Below are positions 7,418-15,976 of a stretch of 64,000 nt of DNA, piece by piece. This stretch comes from Paludibacter sp. Its GTDB lineage: Bacteria; Bacteroidota; Bacteroidia; Bacteroidales; Paludibacteraceae. Made by a program: the position numbers and the translations under genes. Location: NCBI GenBank assembly GCA_028691965.1, contig JAQUYE010000002.1, positions 17,206 to 81,205 of the forward strand. The letters run 5' to 3'. The notes under the pieces were generated by a model. The model was given only the letters and a program-made list of their open reading frames with translations, did not search any database and was not told where the DNA came from. Positions within the stretch are counted from its first letter, which is position 1; the number at the start of each line of letters is the position of its first letter.

Positions 7418-9133
7418 ATGCGCTTTCCCCTCAATGAATTTGAATCCTATATCGAAGAGCCGATCCTGAAACGCGGACTTCAGTATTTTCGTGCCGGAAA
7501 GGTGTGCGACTGTCAGGAGGTGGCGCCGGGACTGTATCAGGGTGTGGTGGAGGGATCGGAGCTTTATTCGGTGGAGCTGACGGTCGACAAGGGGATGCTG
7601 GAGCGGAATGTGTGTAGCTGTCCGTACGACCAGGGTCCGGTTTGTAAACATGTTGCGGCTTGTTTGTTTTTCCTGATGCAGGAGGACCTTGGTATTAGCG
7701 TGAAAAAGCCGACCCGGAAAGCGACTCCGAAAGTGAAGCTGATGGCCGTGGATCCGGTGGAGGAGGTGCTCGCTAAGCTTTCGCACGATAGCTTGCGCGA
7801 TTTTGTTGCCGATAGGGCCCTTAACGACGAGCAGTTTAAGGCGGTGTTTCTGTCGCATTTCTCCGATAAGGGTTCGGATTCGGCTCATAAGGAGATTGCG
7901 GATGCCATCAAGCGCATTTTCGTGGGACTCCGCAATTCGCGGGGATGGATAGATGCTACCCGGGGAAGAGCGGCTGCCCGTTCCATTCAGGAATGGATCG
8001 ACCGGTCGGCTACCCGTTTCAAGTCGGGAGATTACGGGATGGTCTTTGTAATCAATACCACCCTGCTCGACCGCCTGAACCGTTTTGTGTCGTTTACGGA
8101 TGATAGTTCGGCAATTATAAGTCCCTATATTTATACGGTGCTGGAAAATTTGTATGCCCTGGAGGAGGCACCGCTCGGTGAAAAGCTGCGTAAAAAATGC
8201 TATGCGCATTTTGTGAAAAAGGTGCGGAAAGGTGAGTATGCGGGGTGGGACTGGCACCTGAGTGCTATGCGCATTGCATCACGATTGGCACGTACACCAC
8301 AGGAGTATGATGAGCTGAGTGCATTGCTTGAAGTGGAGGGAGATACTCCTTATAAGTATCTTGCCGATGGTGCCCGGGTGCTGAAGTACGACCTGATGAA
8401 GCGCATGAAAGGGGAGGCGATGGCAGAAGAGTTTATGGCCCACAACCTGGCGTATCCCGGATTGCGCAGGATGGCACTGGATGCTGCGTTGGCCGGTAAG
8501 CAGTATGAAAAGGGCATTCGGCTGGCTATGGAGGGGATGGAACAACACAAGGATAAGGCTTTCGGTCTGTACCTGGAGTGGGTCGAATACCTGTTTGCGA
8601 TTGCATTGGCCATGGAAGATGTCCCGAACATCATTCAATGTGGCAGGTACCTGCTCATGGAGTCGTATTCGCGTGCCCGGTACGACTATTACGCCGAACT
8701 TAAAAAGCAGATTGCTCCGGCCGACTGGAACGCCTTTGTGGATGAGTTGATAGATGAGTTGTGGGATAACCATAGCCTGGTACATGAGGAAACACTCGAG
8801 CTGTTGCTGCTAAAGGAAGAGCGATGGGAGAGTTTGTTGCAGCTCCTGCGCGACAAACGCGACTCGCATCCCTCGTCGGTGCTTAGCCGGACCGAACGAT
8901 TCGAACAGTACCTCGCCGGCTTGTATCCCGAAGAACTGGCACTGGAGTACAGGGAGGGGATTTTCTATTTGCTAACGTACAAGACCGGGCGCGACGTGCA
9001 CCAGCTTGCAGTGAAATACCTGCGTCGCATGATCAAATTGGGACAGGATGCCATTGCCGAAACAACCATCCGGGAGCTGCGAAGCATGTACTCCTTTCGC
9101 CCGACTCTGCTTCAGGAGCTCGAAAAGGTGTGA
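7418..9133 (+). CDS. SWIM zinc-finger domain protein
   Basis: 571 residues, no signal peptide. The SWIM motif C66-x-C68-x7-C76-x-H78 (CSCPYDQGPVCKH) is complete. The remainder is a long helical region without a recognised enzymatic motif. SWIM domains bind zinc and are thought to mediate DNA or protein contacts; some occur beside SNF2-like helicases, but none is next to this gene. A decayed duplicate of residues 47-65 lies at 11349-11423, downstream of the RloAB-like genes. The cellular role is unknown. Confidence 0.8.
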   Translation: MRFPLNEFESYIEEPILKRGLQYFRAGKVCDCQEVAPGLYQGVVEGSELYSVELTVDKGMLERNVCSCPYDQGPVCKHVAACLFFLMQEDLGISVKKPTRKATPKVKLMAVDPVEEVLAKLSHDSLRDFVADRALNDEQFKAVFLSHFSDKGSDSAHKEIADAIKRIFVGLRNSRGWIDATRGRAAARSIQEWIDRSATRFKSGDYGMVFVINTTLLDRLNRFVSFTDDSSAIISPYIYTVLENLYALEEAPLGEKLRKKCYAHFVKKVRKGEYAGWDWHLSAMRIASRLARTPQEYDELSALLEVEGDTPYKYLADGARVLKYDLMKRMKGEAMAEEFMAHNLAYPGLRRMALDAALAGKQYEKGIRLAMEGMEQHKDKAFGLYLEWVEYLFAIALAMEDVPNIIQCGRYLLMESYSRARYDYYAELKKQIAPADWNAFVDELIDELWDNHSLVHEETLELLLLKEERWESLLQLLRDKRDSHPSSVLSRTERFEQYLAGLYPEELALEYREGIFYLLTYKTGRDVHQLAVKYLRRMIKLGQDAIAETTIRELRSMYSFRPTLLQELEKV

Positions 9134-9168
9134 TAGTTGCCTCCGGGAGTAGAACAGATAGTTAGTTA

Positions 9169-9188
9169 AAAACACTGTATGGTGTTTT
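9169..9188 (+). terminator. Possible weak terminator after SWIM gene
   Basis: A perfect 7-bp stem AAAACAC/GTGTTTT with a 6-nt loop starts 36 bp after the stop. Its only U-rich run is in the stem itself, so termination strength is doubtful. Confidence 0.4.
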
Positions 9189-9208
9189 GCTGAAATAATC
9201 ATTAAAAA

Positions 9209-9241
9209 TTTGACTTATTCAAATATATAGTTATATATTTG
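9209..9241 (+). promoter_or_regulatory. Promoter of RloAB-like pair
   Basis: TTTG (9209-9212), 21-bp spacer, TATATTTG (9234-9241): a full match to the Bacteroidota sigma consensus, ending 28 bp before the ATG at 9270. Confidence 0.7.
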
Positions 9242-9269
9242 CAATCTATTTACATAATAGACTCAAAAA

Positions 9270-10559
9270 ATGATTATAAGTTTCAGTGTTCAGAATTTTG
9301 GCTCAATAAAAGATAAACAAACATTATCGTTTGAAGCCGAAAAATCAAACCATCTTGAAGATGCTTATGTGATTAAAGTAGGGAGCTTGCGATTGTTGAA
9401 GTTGGCGTTAATTTATGGTGCAAATGCATCTGGTAAAACTACTTTGCTTAAAGCACTTACATTTCTTCGTGATCTTGTGTTGCATCCCCGATCAACAAAA
9501 TCGGAAACCTTAAACTTTGAACCCTATTTGTTTGATTCGCTTACACCCACGCAATCAACTGTTGTGTCGATCGCGTTTATTCACAATGGGATCAGGTATG
9601 CTTATGAGGTAGAGTTTGTTAAGTCAGCTATCATAAGAGAAGAGCTATACTTTTTTAATCCTAACAGAGCAGTTCTATATAAGCGGGTTACTAATTTGGA
9701 AACTCAATATGCTGAGTTGACCCTTGGGAGTAAGGTGAAAGTTGATAAAGTAGTAGTTAATACATTGTCAGCTAATACACTATGGAATAATACAGTATTA
9801 GGTGCTTTTTTAAAAATCAATGTTGATTTTCCTGAATTAAAAGAGGTGCTGGGATGGTTTGATACCTATTTACAGCCGATAGTATATACACATTCCGATC
9901 TGTCAACTTTTGTGTCAAAACGAATCATGAAAGGTGATATTGTAAAGGCAGATATTCTAAAAGTATTGCAGAAAGCTGACTTTCATATTACTGACCTGGC
10001 AGTCAGTGAAGAAGTTCAGGAACTACCGGATATGATTTATGAACTGTTGAAAAAAGATGCAGAAAGTAAAGGTCAGCCTGTCGCAGAATTGACAAAACAA
10101 GTTGCTGCACTGAAACTGGAGTTAGAGCATAGTGTTAATTCTTCAGTATATAAGCTTCCGTTCAATTTAGAGTCGAATGGCACTCAGCGTTTTTATGGTT
10201 TCGCCGGTTTGTTGACCATGTTGTTACGTGTGCCGGCTGTACTTCCGGTAGATGAGTTAGAAACATCGTTGCATCCCGATTTAGTGCGACATTTCTTGTT
10301 AAGTTTTATAATGAATTCTAAGAATTCGCAACTGATAACAACAACGCATTACAGAGAGTTACTTAACGACAGAGATTTTTTTAGAAATGATGTTGTTTGG
10401 TTCGCAACTATGAATGAGAATTGTGCAACGGAAATCTATTCACTTTCCGATTTTGGAAGCGACGTAGTACGCGATACAACAAATGTGTTGAATGCATACA
10501 AAACAGGTAAACTTGGTGGTATTCCTAATCCGGGTGACTATTATATAGAATTTGAATAA
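9270..10559 (+). CDS. AAA/ABC-type ATPase, RloA/AbiLi-like
   Basis: 429 residues. The Walker A motif GANASGKT is at residues 50-57, an ABC-signature-like region (ESNGTQRFYG) follows near 300, and Walker B with the catalytic pair is at D328-E329 (LPVDELETSLHP). The H-motif is probably in TTTHYRELL. This is the AAA_15/OLD-like family in which an ATPase is paired with an RloB-type protein, as in AbiL-type abortive infection pairs. It would be the ATP-dependent sensor or activator of a phage-defence module. The gene is AT-rich against its GC-rich left neighbour, consistent with transfer. Its partner, 5 bp downstream, is truncated, so the system may be inactive. Confidence 0.8.
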   Translation: MIISFSVQNFGSIKDKQTLSFEAEKSNHLEDAYVIKVGSLRLLKLALIYGANASGKTTLLKALTFLRDLVLHPRSTKSETLNFEPYLFDSLTPTQSTVVSIAFIHNGIRYAYEVEFVKSAIIREELYFFNPNRAVLYKRVTNLETQYAELTLGSKVKVDKVVVNTLSANTLWNNTVLGAFLKINVDFPELKEVLGWFDTYLQPIVYTHSDLSTFVSKRIMKGDIVKADILKVLQKADFHITDLAVSEEVQELPDMIYELLKKDAESKGQPVAELTKQVAALKLELEHSVNSSVYKLPFNLESNGTQRFYGFAGLLTMLLRVPAVLPVDELETSLHPDLVRHFLLSFIMNSKNSQLITTTHYRELLNDRDFFRNDVVWFATMNENCATEIYSLSDFGSDVVRDTTNVLNAYKTGKLGGIPNPGDYYIEFE

Positions 10560-10564
10560 CTACT

Positions 10565-10861
10565 ATGAGAACTTCTAAACCAAGACTTCCATTCCGACCA
10601 AGTTATGCAATGGTTGTAGATGGAGAAACCGAAATTTGGTATTTTCAGATGTTAAAGCAGTATGAGGGAAAGTACAACAGTATCAGGTTAAATATCAAAC
10701 CTGAAATTCCTCAGAAGAAAGACTTGAAGAGTCAGTTTGAATTAGTAAAGGAGCTGTCAGGAGCAGAATTCAATCGTGTGTTTTGGATAGTGGATTTTGA
10801 TACAATTTTAAAAGAAACAAGAGAAATGGACTTCATAAACATCTACAGCAATCAGGCGTAG
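10565..10861 (+). CDS. RloB-like protein (AbiLii-type), C-terminally truncated
   Basis: 98 residues. The N-terminus matches RloB: a VVDGETEIWYF segment (Toprim-like glutamate) and WIVDFD. Family members are usually about 200 residues and continue past the ETRE segment with a conserved region containing a C-terminal His/Asn motif; here similarity stops at KETREM and the frame ends 11 codons later. The tail overlaps the convergent fragment ORF by 10 bp. RloB/AbiLii is thought to be the nucleic-acid-acting effector of the pair, so this copy is probably non-functional. Confidence 0.65.
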   Translation: MRTSKPRLPFRPSYAMVVDGETEIWYFQMLKQYEGKYNSIRLNIKPEIPQKKDLKSQFELVKELSGAEFNRVFWIVDFDTILKETREMDFINIYSNQA

Positions 10862-11325
10862 GTCTTGCTGTTGTTAAGTATCCTGGAGTTGATGTCTATT
10901 AGTATAAATCGAATTAAATATGGCTCAGCCCGGTTTATTTTCCTTACAGTTAATATATATTCAGACCTTTCTTCATAGTAAAATCCTTCAATCTCAATTA
11001 GTGCCATCCAATTGTCTGTGCCTGTCATCTTCGCATGTAAAGCTCTGTAAATATTTGGTGATGATCCTGTTTCTTCGTATTCATTCGGGAATTTTGGTGT
11101 AAACTTAACTGTTTTTGAAGCGACAATAAGTTCAAGATTTTCTTCACTATCTTCAGTAATAGTTTTCTTTTTTGAAAGCTGTTCTAAATACACATATTTT
11201 ATCGAAGAAACGTCCAGTGGAAGATTACTTATCCATACTTTTTTAGCTTTTAACGTAAAGGGATATCCCAGTTCATACTTAATTGTTGATGTATAAAACT
11301 GATAATTAGTTGCATTCCTGTGCAA
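10852..11325 (-). CDS. Hypothetical protein, probable 5'-truncated fragment
   Basis: About 157 residues. The composition is protein-like (for example LGYPFTLKAKKVWISNLP) and no domain is recognised. There is no ATG: the frame is open back to a TAG just upstream, and the only start is a TTG, so it looks like the C-terminal part of a larger gene. It is convergent with, and overlaps, the truncated RloB gene and is followed on its other side by the SWIM remnant. Both truncations suggest a deletion or insertion scar. Confidence 0.4.
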   Translation of the reverse strand: MHRNATNYQFYTSTIKYELGYPFTLKAKKVWISNLPLDVSSIKYVYLEQLSKKKTITEDSEENLELIVASKTVKFTPKFPNEYEETGSSPNIYRALHAKMTGTDNWMALIEIEGFYYEERSEYILTVRKINRAEPYLIRFILIDINSRILNNSKTYA

Positions 11326-11348
11326 TATTTCTTCTTGTGCCTACAGTG

Positions 11349-11423
11349 TCGCAGCTCTACCCGGTGGAGCTGACGGTCGACAAGGTGATGCTGGAGCGGA
11401 ATGTGTACTTGTCCGTTCAGTAA
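11349..11423 (+). pseudogene. Remnant of a second SWIM-gene copy
   Basis: Reads SQLYPVELTVDK then VMLERNVYLSVQ-stop, against SELYSVELTVDK then GMLERNVCSC in the gene at 7418 (residues 47 onwards). A 43-nt block beginning at 11364 differs from the intact gene at one base. Similarity fades on both sides and the reading frame ends where the first SWIM cysteines should be. Confidence 0.75.
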
Positions 11424-11438
11424 AAAGCAAAAAGAAAT

Positions 11439-11469
11439 TTTGTCCGCTTAATCAATTACTATATCTTTG
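11439..11469 (+). promoter_or_regulatory. Promoter of HTCS regulator gene
   Basis: TTTG (11439-11442), 19-bp spacer, TATCTTTG (11462-11469): a perfect match to the -33/-7 consensus, located between the SWIM remnant and the regulator start. Confidence 0.7.
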
Positions 11470-11631
11470 CTCACCTTTTAAAAAAAAATACGGCCTCAGA
11501 TCTAAGAAGTAAAGCGTTGAAATGTACACTTCCTCATTAATTTTAGTGTGCAACAGTTTCGTGAAGTTAACACATACTGTCGGAGGGGTCGGAAATTTAG
11601 AAAAGCAATTGTAAAGATAATACATGACAAA

Positions 11632-14600
11632 ATGAGGTCTCTTTTCACTATAGTGCTGTTAATCTGTTTCCCTTTCTTGGGATTTACCCTGAGTATTTCA
11701 GATTATAGATTCCATAGCATGCCTGAAACCTCCTATTATGGTGGGATACATAGCATAGTAAAAGATAGTATTGGCCGGATGTGGTTTAGTGGATATGATG
11801 CGTTATTTATATACAACGGTAATTCATTCAGTCAGTTAAATGATCTTGTCACTAAGATATTACCTGATTCATACTGGACCTATGGCCAGGTAGTCACAGA
11901 TAAGTCGAAACAATTATATGTAGGTACCAATCATGGCTTATTGCGATTCAATTACCAGACACAAGATTTTGAACGCGTTTTAGATGGAAATATCGGATGG
12001 CTTCTATCTGATACTGATGGGGATTTATGGCTTATCAGAAATAATAAGATTCAGTCCTATCACCCTGACCAATCGCCTGATGTAACAGACTATCCTTTAC
12101 CTGAAGAAGTTGATATTGCTACCTTAACGCTGCTATGTACTAATAAGAATGATATTTATATTGGTTCGCAAGGGAAAGTTTACAGGTTAAATAAGAAAAC
12201 CGGGCACTATAGCTTATTTGCTGCTTTAGGAATTAAGGGTATAATAAGAGATATAATTGAATATAACGAGTCAGTATATATTCTCACTCATATGAATGGC
12301 TTGTATGAATACGACAAAAGCGGAAAACTCATACAACTTCACAGTCTTGCACGTGAATATGGAAAATCACCCAGTACGAAACAACTATTCCTCGACTCCT
12401 CTAATACCATTTGGGTTGCAACTCAATCAGGACTTTTTCTTTTAGATCCTCTTACATCTGAAACTCGTCATTTACGGTTTAATCTCCATGATACCTACTC
12501 GATCCCCAATAACTCGATTTGGTCAATATATTCCGATCCGGATGGAGGTGTCTGGGTAGGAACGTACGGAGGTAAACTTGCTTATATGACTTTTTACGAC
12601 AATAATGTGAATTTTTTTAAAGCCGCCCCGGGAAGATTGAATCATCCTATTGTCAGTTGTTTTGAAGAAGACAAAGAAGGCAATTTGTGGATAGGAACTG
12701 AAGGGGGTGGAGTGAATTTTTGGGATAGGAGAACAGGGCTTATTTCTTACTATACTCAAGAGAATAAAACAGGTGTAACATCAAATATGATTAAAATGTT
12801 GCGCTATGATGAGAAAGGAAATACCCTTCGGATTTCGGCTTTCAACGGAGGTATGGGGCAATTCGACAATGTTCAAAATCGTTTTCTGGATATGCGGATG
12901 TATCATCCGGTTAGTTCTCAGCAGCTGAGCATTTATGATTTTGTTTTGGAGGGTGATTCAGGAATTTGGATGACAGATCCCGATTCGGAACTTATGTATA
13001 AGGATCTGAAAAGGAAGGTTGTTAAGGTTGTTCCTTTAGTAGACTCAAAGGGGAATCTGGTGAAAATGCAGATAGAAACATTATTTCGTCATAAAGGGAA
13101 TAATTTGTGGCTGGTAACGCATAAAGGAGCATATATTATAAATGTAAAGACGAAACGTATTGTAAAACATTATTATATAGAAGATGCACCCTATTCGGTC
13201 AATAATCTGTGTTCTTATTGTATCACGTCAGATTCTGACATTTGGTTCGGCACACGGGGCGGTGGCATTAACAGGTTAAGTAAAGATGGTACGTATGTGA
13301 ATTTCTCAGAGAAAGACGGTTTATTCGGAAAAACTGTTTTCGGGATATTGGAAGACAACTCTTCAAAGAATATCTGGTTCAGTACCAATAATGGATTGTA
13401 TTATTATGATTATAAAGCCAGGAGCATACACAAATCCCCAATAGATAATCTAAAACTATGTGGGGCATTTTATGTGCGATCATGTTTTAAAACCTCGAAG
13501 GGAGAAATGTTGTTTGGTGGAACCGATGGCTTTATTATGTTTACCCCGGACAAAATCAGATATAACAATCAAAAACCAAATGTTTTTTTTACAGAGTTAT
13601 TAATCAATAATAAAAGGGTTATTCCGGAGAGTGATAATGCTCCATTAAAACAGGATATATCAACCTTATCCTATAAAGGAGGTGCTAATAATAAGATAAT
13701 ATTATCTCATAACCAATCGAATATAGAGATACGTGTTTCGGCGAACAGTTATTTGCACGCCGGGAAAAATCAATATGCATACAGAATGCTTGGATTTTCT
13801 GATGACTGGAATATTTTACCACAAGGGCAAAAAAGCATACAGTTTTTCAATTTGCCGGCAGGAAATTACTTGTTTGAAGTGAAAGTTGCGAATAACGATG
13901 GTTTGTGGGGAGATGAGGTTTCAGCTTTGTTTTTTGATGTTCGACCATCACCTTTTTTCTCAGTATGGGCGTATATTGCCTATTCCATATTGTTAATGTA
14001 TTTCGTGTATTTTATATGGAGATATTTTACCAACAAAAAGATTTTTGCAAACAGGCTCGAGATGGAGCAGATTAAGGAGCAGAACATGAGGGAACTGACT
14101 CAGGCGCGCATCAACTTCTTTACAAACATATCACATGACCTTAAAACTCCTCTCACCCTGGTCATCGACCCGCTAAAACAACTAAAAGAATATTTGCCGG
14201 AAGATAAATCATTAACTGCATATATCCAGCTTATTGAAAAAAATGTAGGTCGTATTCAACGGATGATTAGTCAGTTACTCAAGTTCAGGGAAATTGAGAG
14301 TCAAAAAATTACTTTTAATCAACAGCCAGGCGATTTGGTTCAATATATCAAAGATATTTTCTCACTGTTTGAATTGTACGCAAATAAAAAAGGTATTGAA
14401 ACTGATGTAAATGCTGAGTTGGGAGAGATTTATACAAAGTTTGATCATGACGCAATAGAAAAAATTTTCACCAATTTATTTTCTAACGCCATCAAATATT
14501 GTTCAGAGAATGGGTTTGTCGGCGTAAAGATTAACAAAACCAGCAGGGAAGTAATAACCGGACTCTCTTTACCATCAAAAACTGATGCAGAGTACATTTC

Positions 14601-15690
14601 TGTTTCCGTGACCAATACCGGAGCAGAAATTCCGGATGATAAAAAAGAACAGATATTTGAGTCTTTTAATCGTTTATCTTCCGGCACACTTGCATTCGAT
14701 GATAGTACAGGGTTGGGCTTAGCTATTGTAAAAGAGTTGGTTTCCAGTATGGAAGGGGAAATAATATTACAATCAGGTGATTCGAGGGTTTCTTTTACGG
14801 TAGTACTTCCTTTTGCATTAAATGCAGAGAAAACCGATAGCAATCTGGTCTCCTATGAATATACAATTTCGGAGATTGACAATGTACTGGCTGAATCAAA
14901 AGATGTGAATCTGCATGATAACCGGAGTCGTAAAACCTATAGTATTCTAATTGTTGAGGATGATTCAGATTTAAGAACCTATATGGAACAACGGCTTTCG
15001 GAGTCATACAATGTTTACACTGCAGTAAATGGTTACGAAGGTATTGCTAAAACTGAAAAAATTCATCCACAGATCGTAATTACTGATTTAATGATGCCTG
15101 GTGCAAGTGGATTTGATGTTTGTCGAACGCTTCGCTCTAATATTAAAACAAGCCATATTCCTATAATTGTTTTGTCAGCATTAGGTAAAAATACCGATGA
15201 TAAGATAAAAGCACTCGAATATGGTGCCAATGTGTTTGTAGATAAACCTTTCGATATGACTTTCCTGTTGAGGCAAGTGGAAAACCTGATAAAAAGCCAG
15301 AATGAACTTAAAGAATTATATAGTAAAAAGTATATTGCCGAACCATCAAAGGTCACCATATCTTCGATGGATGAGAAACTGCTGGAAAAGGCAATGGAAC
15401 ACATTGAAAAAAATATGAGTAACTGTGATTATAATGTCGAATCGTTTGTGTCGGACATGGCAATCGGACGTACGCTTCTCTATCAGAAGGTAAATGATAT
15501 TACAGGAATGTCTATTAAAGAATTTATCATGGATATCCGACTTAAACGAAGTGCACAGTTGTTAAAAGAATCGGATTTGACTATTTCAGAAATCGCTGAC
15601 TTAACAGGATTTGTCAACCCCAAATATTTTAGTGTGTGTTTTAAAAAACACTTCGAATTAACTCCGACAGAATTTAAAAAGAAGTCCTGA
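11632..15690 (+). CDS. Hybrid two-component system sensor/regulator (HTCS) of the PUL
   Basis: 1352 residues from the ATG at 11632, which begins a good signal peptide. Order: signal peptide (about 1-20); periplasmic Reg_prop beta-propeller blades (about 25-690; repeated WIGT/WFGTRGGG motifs); Y_Y_Y domain (about 690-770); transmembrane helix (about 774-800); HisKA with the phospho-acceptor H835 in NISHDLKTP; HATPase (FTNLFSNAIKY, then STGLGLAIVKE); receiver domain with phospho-acceptor D1152 (VITDLMMPG); AraC-type helix-turn-helix (about 1240-1350). HTCSs bind a saccharide in the periplasm and activate the neighbouring susC promoter directly. All key phosphotransfer residues are present, so it should be functional. 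It sits directly upstream of susC on the same strand. Confidence 0.95.
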   Translation: MRSLFTIVLLICFPFLGFTLSISDYRFHSMPETSYYGGIHSIVKDSIGRMWFSGYDALFIYNGNSFSQLNDLVTKILPDSYWTYGQVVTDKSKQLYVGTNHGLLRFNYQTQDFERVLDGNIGWLLSDTDGDLWLIRNNKIQSYHPDQSPDVTDYPLPEEVDIATLTLLCTNKNDIYIGSQGKVYRLNKKTGHYSLFAALGIKGIIRDIIEYNESVYILTHMNGLYEYDKSGKLIQLHSLAREYGKSPSTKQLFLDSSNTIWVATQSGLFLLDPLTSETRHLRFNLHDTYSIPNNSIWSIYSDPDGGVWVGTYGGKLAYMTFYDNNVNFFKAAPGRLNHPIVSCFEEDKEGNLWIGTEGGGVNFWDRRTGLISYYTQENKTGVTSNMIKMLRYDEKGNTLRISAFNGGMGQFDNVQNRFLDMRMYHPVSSQQLSIYDFVLEGDSGIWMTDPDSELMYKDLKRKVVKVVPLVDSKGNLVKMQIETLFRHKGNNLWLVTHKGAYIINVKTKRIVKHYYIEDAPYSVNNLCSYCITSDSDIWFGTRGGGINRLSKDGTYVNFSEKDGLFGKTVFGILEDNSSKNIWFSTNNGLYYYDYKARSIHKSPIDNLKLCGAFYVRSCFKTSKGEMLFGGTDGFIMFTPDKIRYNNQKPNVFFTELLINNKRVIPESDNAPLKQDISTLSYKGGANNKIILSHNQSNIEIRVSANSYLHAGKNQYAYRMLGFSDDWNILPQGQKSIQFFNLPAGNYLFEVKVANNDGLWGDEVSALFFDVRPSPFFSVWAYIAYSILLMYFVYFIWRYFTNKKIFANRLEMEQIKEQNMRELTQARINFFTNISHDLKTPLTLVIDPLKQLKEYLPEDKSLTAYIQLIEKNVGRIQRMISQLLKFREIESQKITFNQQPGDLVQYIKDIFSLFELYANKKGIETDVNAELGEIYTKFDHDAIEKIFTNLFSNAIKYCSENGFVGVKINKTSREVITGLSLPSKTDAEYISVSVTNTGAEIPDDKKEQIFESFNRLSSGTLAFDDSTGLGLAIVKELVSSMEGEIILQSGDSRVSFTVVLPFALNAEKTDSNLVSYEYTISEIDNVLAESKDVNLHDNRSRKTYSILIVEDDSDLRTYMEQRLSESYNVYTAVNGYEGIAKTEKIHPQIVITDLMMPGASGFDVCRTLRSNIKTSHIPIIVLSALGKNTDDKIKALEYGANVFVDKPFDMTFLLRQVENLIKSQNELKELYSKKYIAEPSKVTISSMDEKLLEKAMEHIEKNMSNCDYNVESFVSDMAIGRTLLYQKVNDITGMSIKEFIMDIRLKRSAQLLKESDLTISEIADLTGFVNPKYFSVCFKKHFELTPTEFKKKS

Positions 15691-15726
15691 AATTATCTTT
15701 TTTATCTAAAAACGACTGTTTCTAAG

Positions 15727-15798
15727 CAGTTTTGTACAAACTGAAACCATTTTTGAATAAACCAATAACCTTGTGCATTCGCACTTAGGTTACTTTTG
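15727..15798 (+). promoter_or_regulatory. susC promoter region with candidate HTCS operator
   Basis: TACTTTTG (15791-15798) fits TAnnTTTG; only a TTG at 15771-15773 is available upstream, a weak -33 as expected for an activated promoter. A palindrome CAGTTT-N5-AAACTG (15727-15743) lies about 50 bp upstream of the -7 box, a plausible activator site. The 180-bp leader to the SusC start also contains an 8-bp inverted repeat (GCTACGAA near 15798 and TTCGTAGC near 15886). Confidence 0.4.
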
Positions 15799-15976
15799 CT
15801 ACGAAGATAATCAGCATTGTCTTCGCTTGAATTTTATATAAGCTATAATTACCTAATAAGAATAATACATGAGAAACACAAGAGAATTTCGTAGCATAAG
15901 AGCTCCTTCCCTGCAGCTTAACCATTGAAAATTTATATGCAGCACTAAATTTAAATTTTATCTTAAATATCAAAAA

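Larger units (their letters stand above)
11326..11631 (+). other. Intergenic region: SWIM remnant plus HTCS promoter and leader
   Basis: Holds the SWIM gene remnant (11349-11423) and the promoter of the HTCS gene (11439-11469), followed by a leader of about 160 nt. The leader is in frame with the HTCS gene, but the promoter position and the signal peptide favour the ATG at 11632 over the upstream alternative start at 11548. Confidence 0.6.

Noticed and set aside
11548-11631. Upstream non-ATG start for the HTCS
   Set aside because: The signal peptide begins at the ATG at 11632; the added residues are basic and would mask it.
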